NCBI GenBank assembly: GCA_022822365.1
Contig: JAJEBV010000029.1
Location: 1 to 64,000, forward strand
Reading direction: 5' to 3'
Source of the DNA: Thermoanaerobaculia bacterium
GTDB lineage: Bacteria; Acidobacteriota; Thermoanaerobaculia; Multivoradales; Multivoraceae
Length of the DNA: 64,000 bases
Shown here: one piece after another, positions 18,413 through 32,532 of the stretch
Layout of the letters: every line of letters starts with the position of its first letter
Position numbering within the stretch: the first letter of the stretch is position 1
Translations under genes and position numbers: made by a program
The notes under the pieces: generated by a model
Databases searched by the model: none
What the model was told of the DNA's origin: nothing
The model's input: only the letters and a program-made list of their open reading frames with translations

Positions 18413-20344
18413 CTACTCCGGCGTGTACCAGATCGGCGAGGACCAGGCCCGTTCCTGGATCGTCGGCGAGACGTCGTAGCGGGGCTCGACGCCCTCGCGC
18501 AGGGCGTCCCAGGTCGACCAGCGGCAGGTCGGGTTCTCGAGGACGCGGACGTAGTAGAAGGCGCGCTTCGAGGCGTCGAAGTCGGGGTCGGTCCAGACCG
18601 CCTGCAGGGTGTCCGCCCCGGAGTCGTCGCTGATCTGGCAGGTGGAGAGGTCGACCGTGGCGCCGTTGTCGGGGCAACGGTGCGTGGCCGGGTCGACCGC
18701 GGCGCCGTCCGAGCAGGCCACGTCGTAGACCAACTCGTCGCCCTGGCCGTCGCTGGACCATCCCTTGATCACCTGCACGCGGTCCAGCGGCGCGGCCATC
18801 GAGTCCCTCATCGCCATGACCGCGAAGGTCGGCGCTTCGCCGACGTCGGCAGCCAGCAGGTCGCCGCCCATCGGCACGCCTTCGGCGTAGGCCCTGGTCA
18901 GGAACTCGGCGTCGTCGAGGTCGCCGTCCGTGAAGTCGCCGGCGAAGAAGCGGACCATCATGCGCGGTCCGGACGTGCCGAATGTCTCCTTCCGCCGCAT
19001 CGCGTCGAAGAGCGCCTCGCGGGTGTTCTCCTCCGCCCAGACGCCGGCCAGGCCGGAGGCGCCCCAGGTGTAGTAGTAGGTGTCGCGGAAGGTCCGTCCC
19101 GAGCCGTCGTCGGTACGCGTTGCCGCGTCCGACTGCTGGGCCGGATCGCCCAGCGTCTGGTTGGCGCCGGTGCCGGGTACCGAACCCCGAAGCTGCGGGG
19201 TGGCGTCGAGGACCCCGACCTTGGACCAGTAGTCGTCCTCCCGGAAGGCGCCGCCGGAGACGTGGGTGTCGCTGGCGCCGATGATGCCCAGCTTGTACGG
19301 ATTCGTCAGACCGCCGTCGGCGAGCCGGATGCCGCGGAGCAGCGCGTCGCGGACGTAGCTGCCTTCCGGCTGGCTGATGATCGTCGTCGCGACCTTGTAC
19401 GGCATGATCTCGAAGTTGGCCCACTCGTCGTTGGGCGAGAGCGCCGGGTGGGTGTCCGACGTGCCCTTGACCTGGGTGATCTCGACCAGCGGCTCGTTGC
19501 GCATCCGTACGTTGACGTAGCCCTCGTCGAGAGGGTCGCCGTAGAACTGCTCCATCTCGAACATGCGGCCGCCGGAGCCGTTCGGGTTGTGCGGTATGGC
19601 GAGCGCGTCCATGCCGAGGTCGCGCCAGCCGTCCATCGCGGCCCAGAGATCTTCGGGATTCTGCGAGTCGATCCGGCTGAACGGCGCGTCGGGGGCCTCT
19701 GAGCCGCGGAAGACCACGTTGCGGTGCAGGTTGTCCCGGTCGTAACCGGAAGAGGTGAACTCGTAGGCGATGAAGGCCGTGAAGTTCCCCGGATCGTTGT
19801 GCGCCTCGGCGGCCTCGATGATCTTGGACCAGGCGTCCCGGACGACGTCCATGCTGAGATGCTCGTCCTCGCCCTTCTGGGCGCCCAGGTAGGGCCGCAT
19901 GCCGACGAAGATGCCGCGGCGCTCGTCGGCCTCTTCAGCCGCGCGCATGTCGGCGGCGATCGGATGTCCGTACGCGGGCGAACCCTCTTCCGTCATCGCC
20001 GGCAGCATGCCGAGGTACATGCCGTGGTCGGTCACGCCCTGGAAGTCGAGCGGCCGGTCGAGCTTCATGTCGAAGCCGGCGGGGTGCTTGATCGTCCCGC
20101 CCTTGGCGAACTCGTAGGCGTCGTTCGGATCGGTCGTCGTGCCGAAGATGAAGGCGTCGAAGGAGTAGCGCGTGTGGACGTGGAGATCGCCGAAGTAGGC
20201 GTTCTTCGTGGGGTTCGGGGTGGGGCCTTCGGCCATTCCGCCGGGCGCCTCGCCGCCATCGGCGGGGTCGTCGCCCGGTGCGCAGGCGGTGATAAGGAAC
20301 ACGGAGAACGCGGCCACTGCCGTGACCGTCGTCAGCTTCTTCAT
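18413..20344 (-). CDS. DUF3604 lipoprotein (PHP-like metal hydrolase fold)
   Basis: A 643-residue lipoprotein: lipobox LITAC near residue 21, then a flexible Gly/Asp/Glu-rich linker. DUF3604 features follow: NAYFGDLHVHTRYSFDAF (PHP-type HxH metal site), GVTDHGMYLGM, AYEFTSSGYDRDNLHRNVVF, IPHNPNGSGG and GASDTHVSGGAF. Start 20344 (MKKLTTV) is chosen because GAGGAGAG lies just upstream; an earlier ATG at 20359 would extend the signal peptide. Function of DUF3604 is unknown; the PHP-like motifs suggest a metal-dependent phosphoesterase at the cell surface. A second DUF3604 gene lies divergently 100 bases away. Confidence 0.85.
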   Translation of the reverse strand: MKKLTTVTAVAAFSVFLITACAPGDDPADGGEAPGGMAEGPTPNPTKNAYFGDLHVHTRYSFDAFIFGTTTDPNDAYEFAKGGTIKHPAGFDMKLDRPLDFQGVTDHGMYLGMLPAMTEEGSPAYGHPIAADMRAAEEADERRGIFVGMRPYLGAQKGEDEHLSMDVVRDAWSKIIEAAEAHNDPGNFTAFIAYEFTSSGYDRDNLHRNVVFRGSEAPDAPFSRIDSQNPEDLWAAMDGWRDLGMDALAIPHNPNGSGGRMFEMEQFYGDPLDEGYVNVRMRNEPLVEITQVKGTSDTHPALSPNDEWANFEIMPYKVATTIISQPEGSYVRDALLRGIRLADGGLTNPYKLGIIGASDTHVSGGAFREDDYWSKVGVLDATPQLRGSVPGTGANQTLGDPAQQSDAATRTDDGSGRTFRDTYYYTWGASGLAGVWAEENTREALFDAMRRKETFGTSGPRMMVRFFAGDFTDGDLDDAEFLTRAYAEGVPMGGDLLAADVGEAPTFAVMAMRDSMAAPLDRVQVIKGWSSDGQGDELVYDVACSDGAAVDPATHRCPDNGATVDLSTCQISDDSGADTLQAVWTDPDFDASKRAFYYVRVLENPTCRWSTWDALREGVEPRYDVSPTIQERAWSSPIWYTPE

Positions 20345-20444
20345 CGGCTCTCTCCTCAAGAACGGTGTTCAGGCAGTCTACTATTGTCGTCCTGCTATCG
20401 CTGTTGGAATTCCATTGCTCCCGATCGCGAAGGGAGGCCTCGTT

Positions 20445-23395
<2,951 letters not shown>

Positions 23396-24589
23396 GTGGG
23401 GGAGGGGACGGTCGTAGGGGAGGCGGCGGGGCTCTATGTCCATGTTCCGTTCTGTTCGGCTGTTTGTCCGTACTGTGACTTCGCGGTGGCGCGCGGCAGT
23501 GGGGCGGATCGGGAGCGGTTTGTCGGGGCCCTGGTTGAGGAGATTGATCTCATCGGGGAAGGGGAGAGGCATCGGGGTGGCGAGGCTTGGGGTTTCGGGA
23601 CCAGCCGTTTCGACACGGTGTACTTCGGCGGCGGGACGCCGTCGGCGTTGAGTCTGGGGCAGCTTGGGGCGATCCGACGGCGGTTGGCCGCGGCCTTCGC
23701 GATCGACGCGGAGGCCGAATGGACGATCGAGGTGAACCCGGAGGATGCTTCGCCCGAGTCGCTGGCGGGGTGGCGCGAGCTTGGGTTCGACCGGATCAGC
23801 CTGGGGCTGCAGGCCCTGGACGATTCGGCGTTGCGGTTTCTCGGCCGGCGGCACGACGCGGCGGAGGCGCGGGCGAGCGTGGAACTGGCGCGGGAGGCGG
23901 GCTTTCGGTCGGTGTCGGTCGACCTGATCTACTCCCTGCCTGGTTTCGATGCCGACTGGTGGCTGCGGACGCTGGACGAGGCGGCGGCGCTGGGGCCGGA
24001 CCACGTGTCCTGCTACGAACTGACGATCCATGACGGGACGCCGTTCGGCCGGCGGCGGGACGCGGGGAGGCTGCGGGAGACCGCCGAAGACGAGCGGGCC
24101 GCGAGCTTCGTGGCTACGCATCGGCGGCTGGCGGAGCTGGGTTACGAGGGGTACGAGGTCTCGAACTTCGCCCGGCGCGAGGCGGATCGCAGTCGGCACA
24201 ACCGGAAGTACTGGCGGCATCAGCCGTACCTGGGGCTGGGACCTTCTTCGCATTCCTTTGCCGGTCGCAGCCGGTGGTGGAACGTTGCTCCGTGGCGGGA
24301 GTGGAGCGATGCGGTGGAGAGGGGCGGGTCGCCGGTGGCGGGGCGGGAGGAGCTGACGGACGGTCAACTGTTGCTGGAAGCGGTGATGATGGGACTGCGG
24401 CAGCGGTCCGGCGTCGACTGCGCGGAGCTGGAGAGGCGGTTTGGTAGCGACCCGTCGGTTGGGAACGGTGGACGAATCGAGGTCTGGGAGAAGGCGGGCT
24501 GGCTTCGGGTGGCCGGTCGCCGGCTGACGCCGACGCTCGAGGGTATGGCTAGAGCAGATCGGTTGGCGGCGGAGTGGGAGTTGCGCTAG
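23396..24589 (+). CDS. hemW: HemW-type radical SAM protein (heme chaperone)
   Basis: A 397-residue radical SAM protein of the HemN-like HemW subgroup. The iron-sulfur motif is PFCSAVCPYCDF (C20, C24, C27), preceded by YVHVPF. Other landmarks are VYFGGGTPSAL, TIEVNPED, RISLGLQALDD, VDLIYSLPGF, CYELTIHDGTPF and the C-terminal LGLGPSSHSF. The short CxxxCxxC without the extra HemN N-terminal segment points to HemW, which hands heme to respiratory proteins, rather than to coproporphyrinogen dehydrogenase. GTG start. Its stop overlaps the stop of the convergent TPR gene in CTAG. Confidence 0.92.
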   Translation: MGEGTVVGEAAGLYVHVPFCSAVCPYCDFAVARGSGADRERFVGALVEEIDLIGEGERHRGGEAWGFGTSRFDTVYFGGGTPSALSLGQLGAIRRRLAAAFAIDAEAEWTIEVNPEDASPESLAGWRELGFDRISLGLQALDDSALRFLGRRHDAAEARASVELAREAGFRSVSVDLIYSLPGFDADWWLRTLDEAAALGPDHVSCYELTIHDGTPFGRRRDAGRLRETAEDERAASFVATHRRLAELGYEGYEVSNFARREADRSRHNRKYWRHQPYLGLGPSSHSFAGRSRWWNVAPWREWSDAVERGGSPVAGREELTDGQLLLEAVMMGLRQRSGVDCAELERRFGSDPSVGNGGRIEVWEKAGWLRVAGRRLTPTLEGMARADRLAAEWELR

Positions 24590-26235
24590 CGGAAGACGGA
24601 GGCTTCGAGTGTCACGTCGGCGCTCTTCCACGCTTCCTGGAAGCGCTGCTGCGCATCGTTCGCCTCTTCGTCGCGCTCCTGCGCTCGCAGTGCCTCCGCG
24701 AGGCCGAACAGGGACCAGCCGTTGTGCGGGTTGTGCTCCAGGTCGCGGCGGTAGACGGCTTCTGCCTCGCTGGCCCGCCCGGCTTCGAGCAGCACGGCGC
24801 CAAGGGACTGGCGCACGGGGTAGTGGAACGACGGCGGTTCGGCGTAGCGAAAGCCGTCCTGTAGCGCCACGGCCGAGCGCATCTCGTTGATCGCCCGCGG
24901 CAACCGGCCCCGGGCCGCCTGGATCTCGCCGGCGAGCAGGTGTTCGGTCAAACGCACCAGGTCGGAGCCGGTGGCGAAGGAGATGCGCAGATCCGCGAGT
25001 TCGGAACTCCGTCGCAGCTTGGCGAGCGCCTTGAGGTGCCGCCTGGCGCCTCGCGGGTCGCCGCCGGCGGCCATGGCCAGACCCTGGGCGTAGTGCCACA
25101 TCGCGGCCTGGAAGGTCTGGCCGGCCGGAGGTCGCGGCGTCTCGAGGACCTCCTGCCAGCGGCCGAATCGAACGCGGGCGAACAGAGGCGTCGCCAGGTA
25201 GTTCTGGAGGAAGGCGAGGCTGGAGGCCATCTCGGCCGGGACCTGCTCTGCCAGCGAGTCGGCGGTTTCTATCGCCAGTTCGGCGCGGCCGCCGAAGGTG
25301 GCCGATGCCCACAGGAAGTGGATGTTGTGGGGGTAGTAGGCGACCGGGTAGAGCCCCTGGGCGTTGCACTGCGCGATGTAGTCGAGATCGGCGGCGATCG
25401 CGCGCTGGTTGGACGTGACGGCGTCGTCGTAGCGGCCGACGCGGATGTAGATGTGAGCCGGCATGTGGACCAGGTGGCCGGCGGCCGGCATGAGTTTGCC
25501 GAGGGCGTCGGCGCTCGGTTCGGCGAGGTGCGGCTCCCGGGCTTCCATCAGGTGGATGTAGTAGTGGTGCGCGCCCGGGTGGTCGGGATGCGCCGCGATC
25601 ACCTGTTCGAGGAGCTCCCTCGCTTCCACGGTCCCTGGCTGCGGCTTGCCGCCGCGCCAGTAGTCCCAGGGCATCATGTTCATGATCGCCGCGGCGTGCA
25701 GGGTGGCCGGCTCCGGATCGTCGGGGAACTGCTCGGCTACCTTCGCGATGGCGTCGACCCAGGCTGCGTCCATCGTGGCGCGGTCGGCGTCCTCGTCGGT
25801 GGAGTAACGGCTCGCCAGAGCGCCGATCAGGGCCTGCTCACGCTCGTTGGCGTTGTCGCTCCGGTCCCGGGCCTGCTTCAGGCTCTCCAGCGCCTGGAGC
25901 TCGCGCTCGCGCGGCATCGAGTCGTTCAGGTTGCGGCCCAGGGCCAGGGCCTTGCCCCAGTGCGGCATCGGCGCCTCCGGGTCGAGCCGCGCGGCCTCCT
26001 CGAAGGCGCGAACGGCCTCGGCGTGGTTGAAGGCGTAGACGAGACGAAGCCCCTGGTCGAAGAAGCGCTGCGCCGCGTCCGACGAGGTCGTGATGGCGTA
26101 GTGCAGGTCGCCCAGACCCTCCAGCATGGGCGCGAGCGGCGCGCCGGCGTCGTCGGCTGACGTCGCGGAGACCGCGATGGCCGGGATGGTGAACGCGACG
26201 ATGACGGTGCGCAGGATGCGTCTGCTGATCCTCAT
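24586..26235 (-). CDS. exported tetratricopeptide-repeat protein
   Basis: A 549-residue protein with a signal peptide (ISRRILRTVIVAFTIPAIAV, cleavage near TSADD). TPR-like helical pairs follow, for example FFDQGLRLVYAFNHAEAVRAFEEAARLDPE and SLGAVLLEAGRASEAEAVYRRDLEHNPHNGW, each containing the spaced small and aromatic residues of TPRs. Between them are the conserved stretches AAAIMNMMPWDYWRG, HPGAHHYYIHLMEA, GHLVHMPAHIYIRVGRY and YYPHNIHFLW. The His-rich blocks HHYYIH, MPAH and PHNIHF are typical of an uncharacterised exported TPR family and may bind metal. Function unknown. It is divergent from ddl, whose start is 60 bases away. Confidence 0.8.
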   Translation of the reverse strand: MRISRRILRTVIVAFTIPAIAVSATSADDAGAPLAPMLEGLGDLHYAITTSSDAAQRFFDQGLRLVYAFNHAEAVRAFEEAARLDPEAPMPHWGKALALGRNLNDSMPRERELQALESLKQARDRSDNANEREQALIGALASRYSTDEDADRATMDAAWVDAIAKVAEQFPDDPEPATLHAAAIMNMMPWDYWRGGKPQPGTVEARELLEQVIAAHPDHPGAHHYYIHLMEAREPHLAEPSADALGKLMPAAGHLVHMPAHIYIRVGRYDDAVTSNQRAIAADLDYIAQCNAQGLYPVAYYPHNIHFLWASATFGGRAELAIETADSLAEQVPAEMASSLAFLQNYLATPLFARVRFGRWQEVLETPRPPAGQTFQAAMWHYAQGLAMAAGGDPRGARRHLKALAKLRRSSELADLRISFATGSDLVRLTEHLLAGEIQAARGRLPRAINEMRSAVALQDGFRYAEPPSFHYPVRQSLGAVLLEAGRASEAEAVYRRDLEHNPHNGWSLFGLAEALRAQERDEEANDAQQRFQEAWKSADVTLEASVFR

Positions 26236-26295
26236 GGCGGTCAGAGTAACAGCGGCGGCGGATCGGCAGTAGCATCCGCCCTCGGTGGGTGACCC

Positions 26296-27303
26296 ATGGC
26301 GCGAATCGCAGTTCTGACCGGAGGTTCGACGCCGGAGAGAACGGTCGCCCTGGCCGGCGCGGCCAAGGTATCGGCCGCCCTGCGCGGCGGCGGCCATGAG
26401 GTCAGCGTGTTCGACACGATCGAACCAGGACCCCTGGACCGGGAACTGGAGCGGCAGCGCCTGGGCCGGGCGGTCGGCACCCGCCCGCCGTCGCTGGCCG
26501 AGTTGCGCGAACTGGAAGCGCGCGAAGACCTGCCGGCCCTGGTCGCGGGCGATCTGGGGCGCCACGACGCGGTGTTCCTCGTGCTCCACGGCCGCCAGGG
26601 CGAGGGCGGCGAAATCCAGGAGCTGCTCGAAGCGGCCGGCATCGCCTTCACTGGCAGCGATGCTCGGAGCAGCCGCCTGGCGATGGACAAGGATGAGAGC
26701 AAGCGCCGCTTCCGCGATGCCGGCATCCCAACCCCCGACTGGCTGACCTGGCCGACCCGGCAGTCTGAGATCGAAGAACTCGGCCTGCCCCTGATCGTCA
26801 AGCCGTCACGCGTGGGCTCGACGGTCGGCCTGACCCTGATGTCGGACCTGTTCGACCTCGACTCGGCGGTCGGCAAGGCCCTCACGTTCGACGATCAGGT
26901 GATCCTGGAGCAGTTCCTGCCGGGGCGGGAGTACACCGCGGGGGTGCTGGGCGGTCAGGCCCTGGGCGTCGGCGAGATCATCTCGCCGGGCAGGATCTTC
27001 GACTTCCACAGCAAGTACACGCCGGGTCGCGCTCAGGAGGTCTTCCCGGCCGAGATCGACGAGGACCTCGAGAACCGGCTCCGCGAACTCGCTCTCGCCG
27101 CTCACGAGGCCCTGGCCCTCCGCGACTTCTCCCGCGTCGACTTCCGCCTCGACGCGGCGGGCTACCCCTGTTGCCTGGAAGTCAACACCTTGCCGGGCAT
27201 GACCCCCACCAGCCTCCTCCCCCAATCCGCTGCAGTCCTCGGCATCTCCTTCGAAGGCCTCTGCGACCGCATGATCCGACTGGCTCTCGCCCGCGCTCCG
27301 TAG
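26296..27303 (+). CDS. ddl: D-alanine--D-alanine ligase
   Basis: A 335-residue ATP-grasp enzyme forming the D-Ala-D-Ala dipeptide of peptidoglycan precursors. The N-terminal domain begins RIAVLTGGSTPERTVAL, with the E of the substrate loop, and contains FLVLHGRQGEGGEIQELLE. The ATP-grasp core has MDKDESKRRF, LIVKPSRVGSTVGL, EQFLPGREYTAGVL, FSRVDFRLD and CLEVNTLPGMTPTSLLP with the metal ligands. Length is normal. It stands alone here, outside any mur/fts cluster. It is convergent with metB, with only nine bases between the two stops. Confidence 0.94.
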   Translation: MARIAVLTGGSTPERTVALAGAAKVSAALRGGGHEVSVFDTIEPGPLDRELERQRLGRAVGTRPPSLAELRELEAREDLPALVAGDLGRHDAVFLVLHGRQGEGGEIQELLEAAGIAFTGSDARSSRLAMDKDESKRRFRDAGIPTPDWLTWPTRQSEIEELGLPLIVKPSRVGSTVGLTLMSDLFDLDSAVGKALTFDDQVILEQFLPGREYTAGVLGGQALGVGEIISPGRIFDFHSKYTPGRAQEVFPAEIDEDLENRLRELALAAHEALALRDFSRVDFRLDAAGYPCCLEVNTLPGMTPTSLLPQSAAVLGISFEGLCDRMIRLALARAP

Positions 27304-27312
27304 CGGCCGGCG

Positions 27313-28494
27313 CTACGCTGTAGCCGACCGGGGCCGGTTCAGGACGCGGTCGAGCGCCCCGCGCAGGTCCGCCACCAGATCGTCCGCGTTCTCGATACCG
27401 ATCGAGAGTCGCAGAAGCTGGTCGCTGATACCGGCCGCGGCGCGTGCTTCAGCCGTCATCGAGGCGTGGCTCATCGTGGCTGGATGGGAAATCAGGCTCT
27501 CGACGCCTCCGAGGGACTCGGCGAAGGAGAAGCACGTCAGGTGCGAGACCAAGTGGGCGACGTCGCCCAGGTCGCCTTGGAGGTCGAAGCTCGCCATGGC
27601 ACCGAAGCCGTCCTGCTGCCGTCTGGCGATCTCGTGGCCGGGGTGGTCCGCCAGGCTCGGATGGTAGACGCGCTCGACGGCGGGATGCTCACGGAGCATC
27701 CCGACGACCGCCAACGCGTTCTCCTCGTGGCAACGCAGGCGACTGTGCAGCGTGCGCAGGCCGCGCAGCGTCAGGTAGCTGTCGAACGGCGCTCCGGCCA
27801 CGCCCATCATGTTCGCCCACTCCTCGAAGAACTCGTGGAGTTCCTGAGTCGCCGCCACGACCGCGCCGCCGATCACGTCGCTGTGGCCGTTCAGGTACTT
27901 CGTCGTCGAGTGGATCACCACATCGGCGCCCCACTCGACGGGTCGCTGGAGCGCCGGCGACATGAACGTGTTGTCGGCGACGACCAGCGCGCCGACCCGT
28001 TTCGCGTGCCGGCAGGCGGCTTCCAGGTCGGTGATCCGGAGCAGCGGGTTGCTGGGCGTCTCGACCAGGACCAGCTTCGGCCGGGAGGCGAGAGCCGTCG
28101 CCATGGCGTCCCGGTTCGTCAGATCGACGAACTCGACTTCGAGCAGGCCGCGCTGCTGGCAGCGGTCCAGGAGCCGGAACGTGCCGCCGTAGCAGTCGTG
28201 GGCCGCGACGATTCGATCCCCAGGGTCCAGCAGTTGGCAGACGAGGGTCACCGCCGCCATGCCGGAGGCGGTGACGACCGCGCCGTGACCGCCCTCGGCA
28301 TCGGCCAGCGCGGCCGCGAGGGCCGAACGCGTCGGGTTGCCGGAGCGGGTGTAGTCATAGGGGCGCTTGCCGTCCAGGCCGGCGAACGTGAAGTTGGCCG
28401 AGAGATGCAGCGGCGGAACGACGGCTCCGTGGTGTTCGTCGGTGGCGAGCGCCGCGCGGACGGCGCGGGTTGCCGGGTCGTGGTTCGAGGTCAT
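27313..28494 (-). CDS. metB: cystathionine gamma-synthase (transsulfuration PLP enzyme)
   Basis: A 393-residue Cys/Met-metabolism PLP enzyme. Landmarks are PYDYTRSGNPTR, GAVVTASGMAAVTL, the PLP lysine K199 in HSTTKYLNGHSD, ADNTFMSP and the C-terminal SFAESLGGVESLISHPATMSH and RLSIGIENADDL. It joins an activated homoserine with cysteine to make cystathionine on the way to methionine. Cystathionine gamma-lyase has the same motifs, but a SAM riboswitch in front of the gene favours the methionine-synthesis direction. The start is preceded by CCGGAG at a good distance, and this ribosome-binding site can be masked by an upstream complement in the leader. Confidence 0.9.
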   Translation of the reverse strand: MTSNHDPATRAVRAALATDEHHGAVVPPLHLSANFTFAGLDGKRPYDYTRSGNPTRSALAAALADAEGGHGAVVTASGMAAVTLVCQLLDPGDRIVAAHDCYGGTFRLLDRCQQRGLLEVEFVDLTNRDAMATALASRPKLVLVETPSNPLLRITDLEAACRHAKRVGALVVADNTFMSPALQRPVEWGADVVIHSTTKYLNGHSDVIGGAVVAATQELHEFFEEWANMMGVAGAPFDSYLTLRGLRTLHSRLRCHEENALAVVGMLREHPAVERVYHPSLADHPGHEIARRQQDGFGAMASFDLQGDLGDVAHLVSHLTCFSFAESLGGVESLISHPATMSHASMTAEARAAAGISDQLLRLSIGIENADDLVADLRGALDRVLNRPRSATA

Positions 28495-28498
28495 GCGA

Positions 28499-28621
28499 GT
28501 CTCCGGTCGAAAGGGGTTGGGTGGTCCCGCTTGCGCGGAACGGATTCAACGCTCTCTCGAGAAGACTTCTACGGAGAGTGAACCGGAGGTGGCGTCGAGA
28601 CCGCGTTGGCGCGGCTCTTGA
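28499..28621 (-). promoter_or_regulatory. metB leader: candidate translation-control platform of the SAM riboswitch
   Basis: On the minus strand, the ribosome-binding segment ACCGGAG (28507-28501) is exactly complementary to CTCCGGT (28588-28582) between the riboswitch and the gene. A small hairpin with arms CCGCG/CGCGG lies between them and the aptamer (28617-28597). No U-tract follows any hairpin, so control by masking the ribosome-binding site is more likely than by termination. This is inferred from base complementarity only. Confidence 0.45.
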
Positions 28622-28757
28622 CTCATCTCTCGGCAAGCCCCGCGCAGCCACTAGGGGAGGCGGAACTCCCGTAGGAGTTGGCACCTTCCCGGGAATGCGA
28701 ACTCCCGGTGGTTGCCCCGGCGTCGACGGGCCTAATCCCTCAGCCGGTCTCGATGAG
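28622..28757 (-). promoter_or_regulatory. SAM riboswitch aptamer (SAM-I clan)
   Basis: Read on the minus strand, the element begins CTCATCGAGACCGGCTGAGG, continues GGATTAGGCCC and CCGGGGCAACC, then GGTGCCAACTCC, and closes with GATGAG. The terminal CTCATC and GATGAG arms form the P1 stem. The kink-turn region, the GCAACC segment and the GGTGCCAACTCC binding core are all characteristic of SAM-I. It lies 127 bases upstream of the cystathionine gamma-synthase start and should lower expression when S-adenosylmethionine is abundant. Confidence 0.93.
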
Positions 28758-28883
28758 TTGCCCCGACTACGGAGAACCGTGGCCGAAGCGGGCGAATGCT
28801 AACAGATCGCCGGCCGCGGTCCGGGGGACCTCGCGGAGACGGCGGTGCTATGCTGCCTGACGACCCACTGACCTGGATTCCGG

Positions 28884-28919
28884 CGGCGAAACGCCGTGCG
28901 GTTTTTCTTTGTTTGTTTG
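28884..28919 (+). terminator. hairpin plus T-rich tract in the TonB-receptor leader (possible attenuator)
   Basis: A CGGCG-AAA-CGCCG hairpin (28884-28896) is followed four bases later by a 19-base stretch containing 14 T residues (28901-28919). This T-run is striking in such GC-rich DNA. It lies 44 bases before the start of the TonB-dependent receptor gene, inside its likely 5' leader, so it may attenuate transcription of that gene. The stem is only five base pairs, so termination may be weak; a leader translation-enhancer role is an alternative. Confidence 0.4.
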
Positions 28920-28962
28920 CCCCGTGTTTGTGCCCAGGAAGGGGCGACGGAAGGAGGCCTTG

Positions 28963-32202
<3,240 letters not shown>

Positions 32203-32211
32203 GTCGAGCCT

Positions 32212-32245
32212 GTCGCCCGCATCCTGAAGCCAGGGTGCGGGCGAC
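32212..32245. terminator. bidirectional hairpin terminator between convergent genes
   Basis: A 14-bp stem (GTCGCCCGCATCCT with AGGGTGCGGGCGAC, one G-T pair) around the loop GAAGCC. It sits ten bases after the TonB-receptor stop and five bases before the stop of the convergent LAB_N gene. There is no long T-run on either side, as is common in GC-rich genomes. Confidence 0.7.
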
Positions 32246-32250
32246 TCGCT

Positions 32251-32532
32251 TCAGTCCGCCGCGACCGCCTTGCGGTGTACGAACCAGAGGTTGCGCGCGT
32301 ACACGAGCACTCCGAAGCTCTGGCCTGTGATGAACACCGGGTCCTTGATCGAGATGGCGTAGCTCAGCAGGGTCAGGCCGCCGAAGAGGCTCAGGTACCA
32401 GAAGGCGGTTGGAACGACGCTTTGGCGGCGTCGCTCCGTGGCAATCCACTGGACGAGGAAGCGAGAGCCGAAGAGGGCCTGTCCTCCGAAACCTACTGCC
32501 TTCCAGATGAGATCGGGTGTGAAGGGTGGCAT
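32251..32532 (-). CDS. LAB_N-domain small membrane protein
   Basis: A 93-residue membrane protein formed by a single lipid-A-biosynthesis N-terminal (LAB_N) domain: WKAVGFGGQALFGSRFLVQWIATERRRQ, PTAFWYLSLFGGLTLLSYAI, DPVFITGQSFGVLVYARNL. Three hydrophobic helices are apparent. It overlaps the end of the upstream glycosyltransferase gene by 40 bases in another frame. Stand-alone LAB_N proteins often sit next to a polyprenyl-phosphate-type GT2 enzyme, as here. Since that enzyme has no membrane helices of its own, this protein may anchor it or pass the lipid-linked sugar on; that is inference. Confidence 0.88.
   Translation of the reverse strand: MPPFTPDLIWKAVGFGGQALFGSRFLVQWIATERRRQSVVPTAFWYLSLFGGLTLLSYAISIKDPVFITGQSFGVLVYARNLWFVHRKAVAAD

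Noticed and set aside
15588..19702. Long antisense frames opposite lepA and opposite the DUF3604 lipoprotein
   Set aside because: Their translations are low-complexity and unrelated to any family I know, while lepA and DUF3604 are certain.
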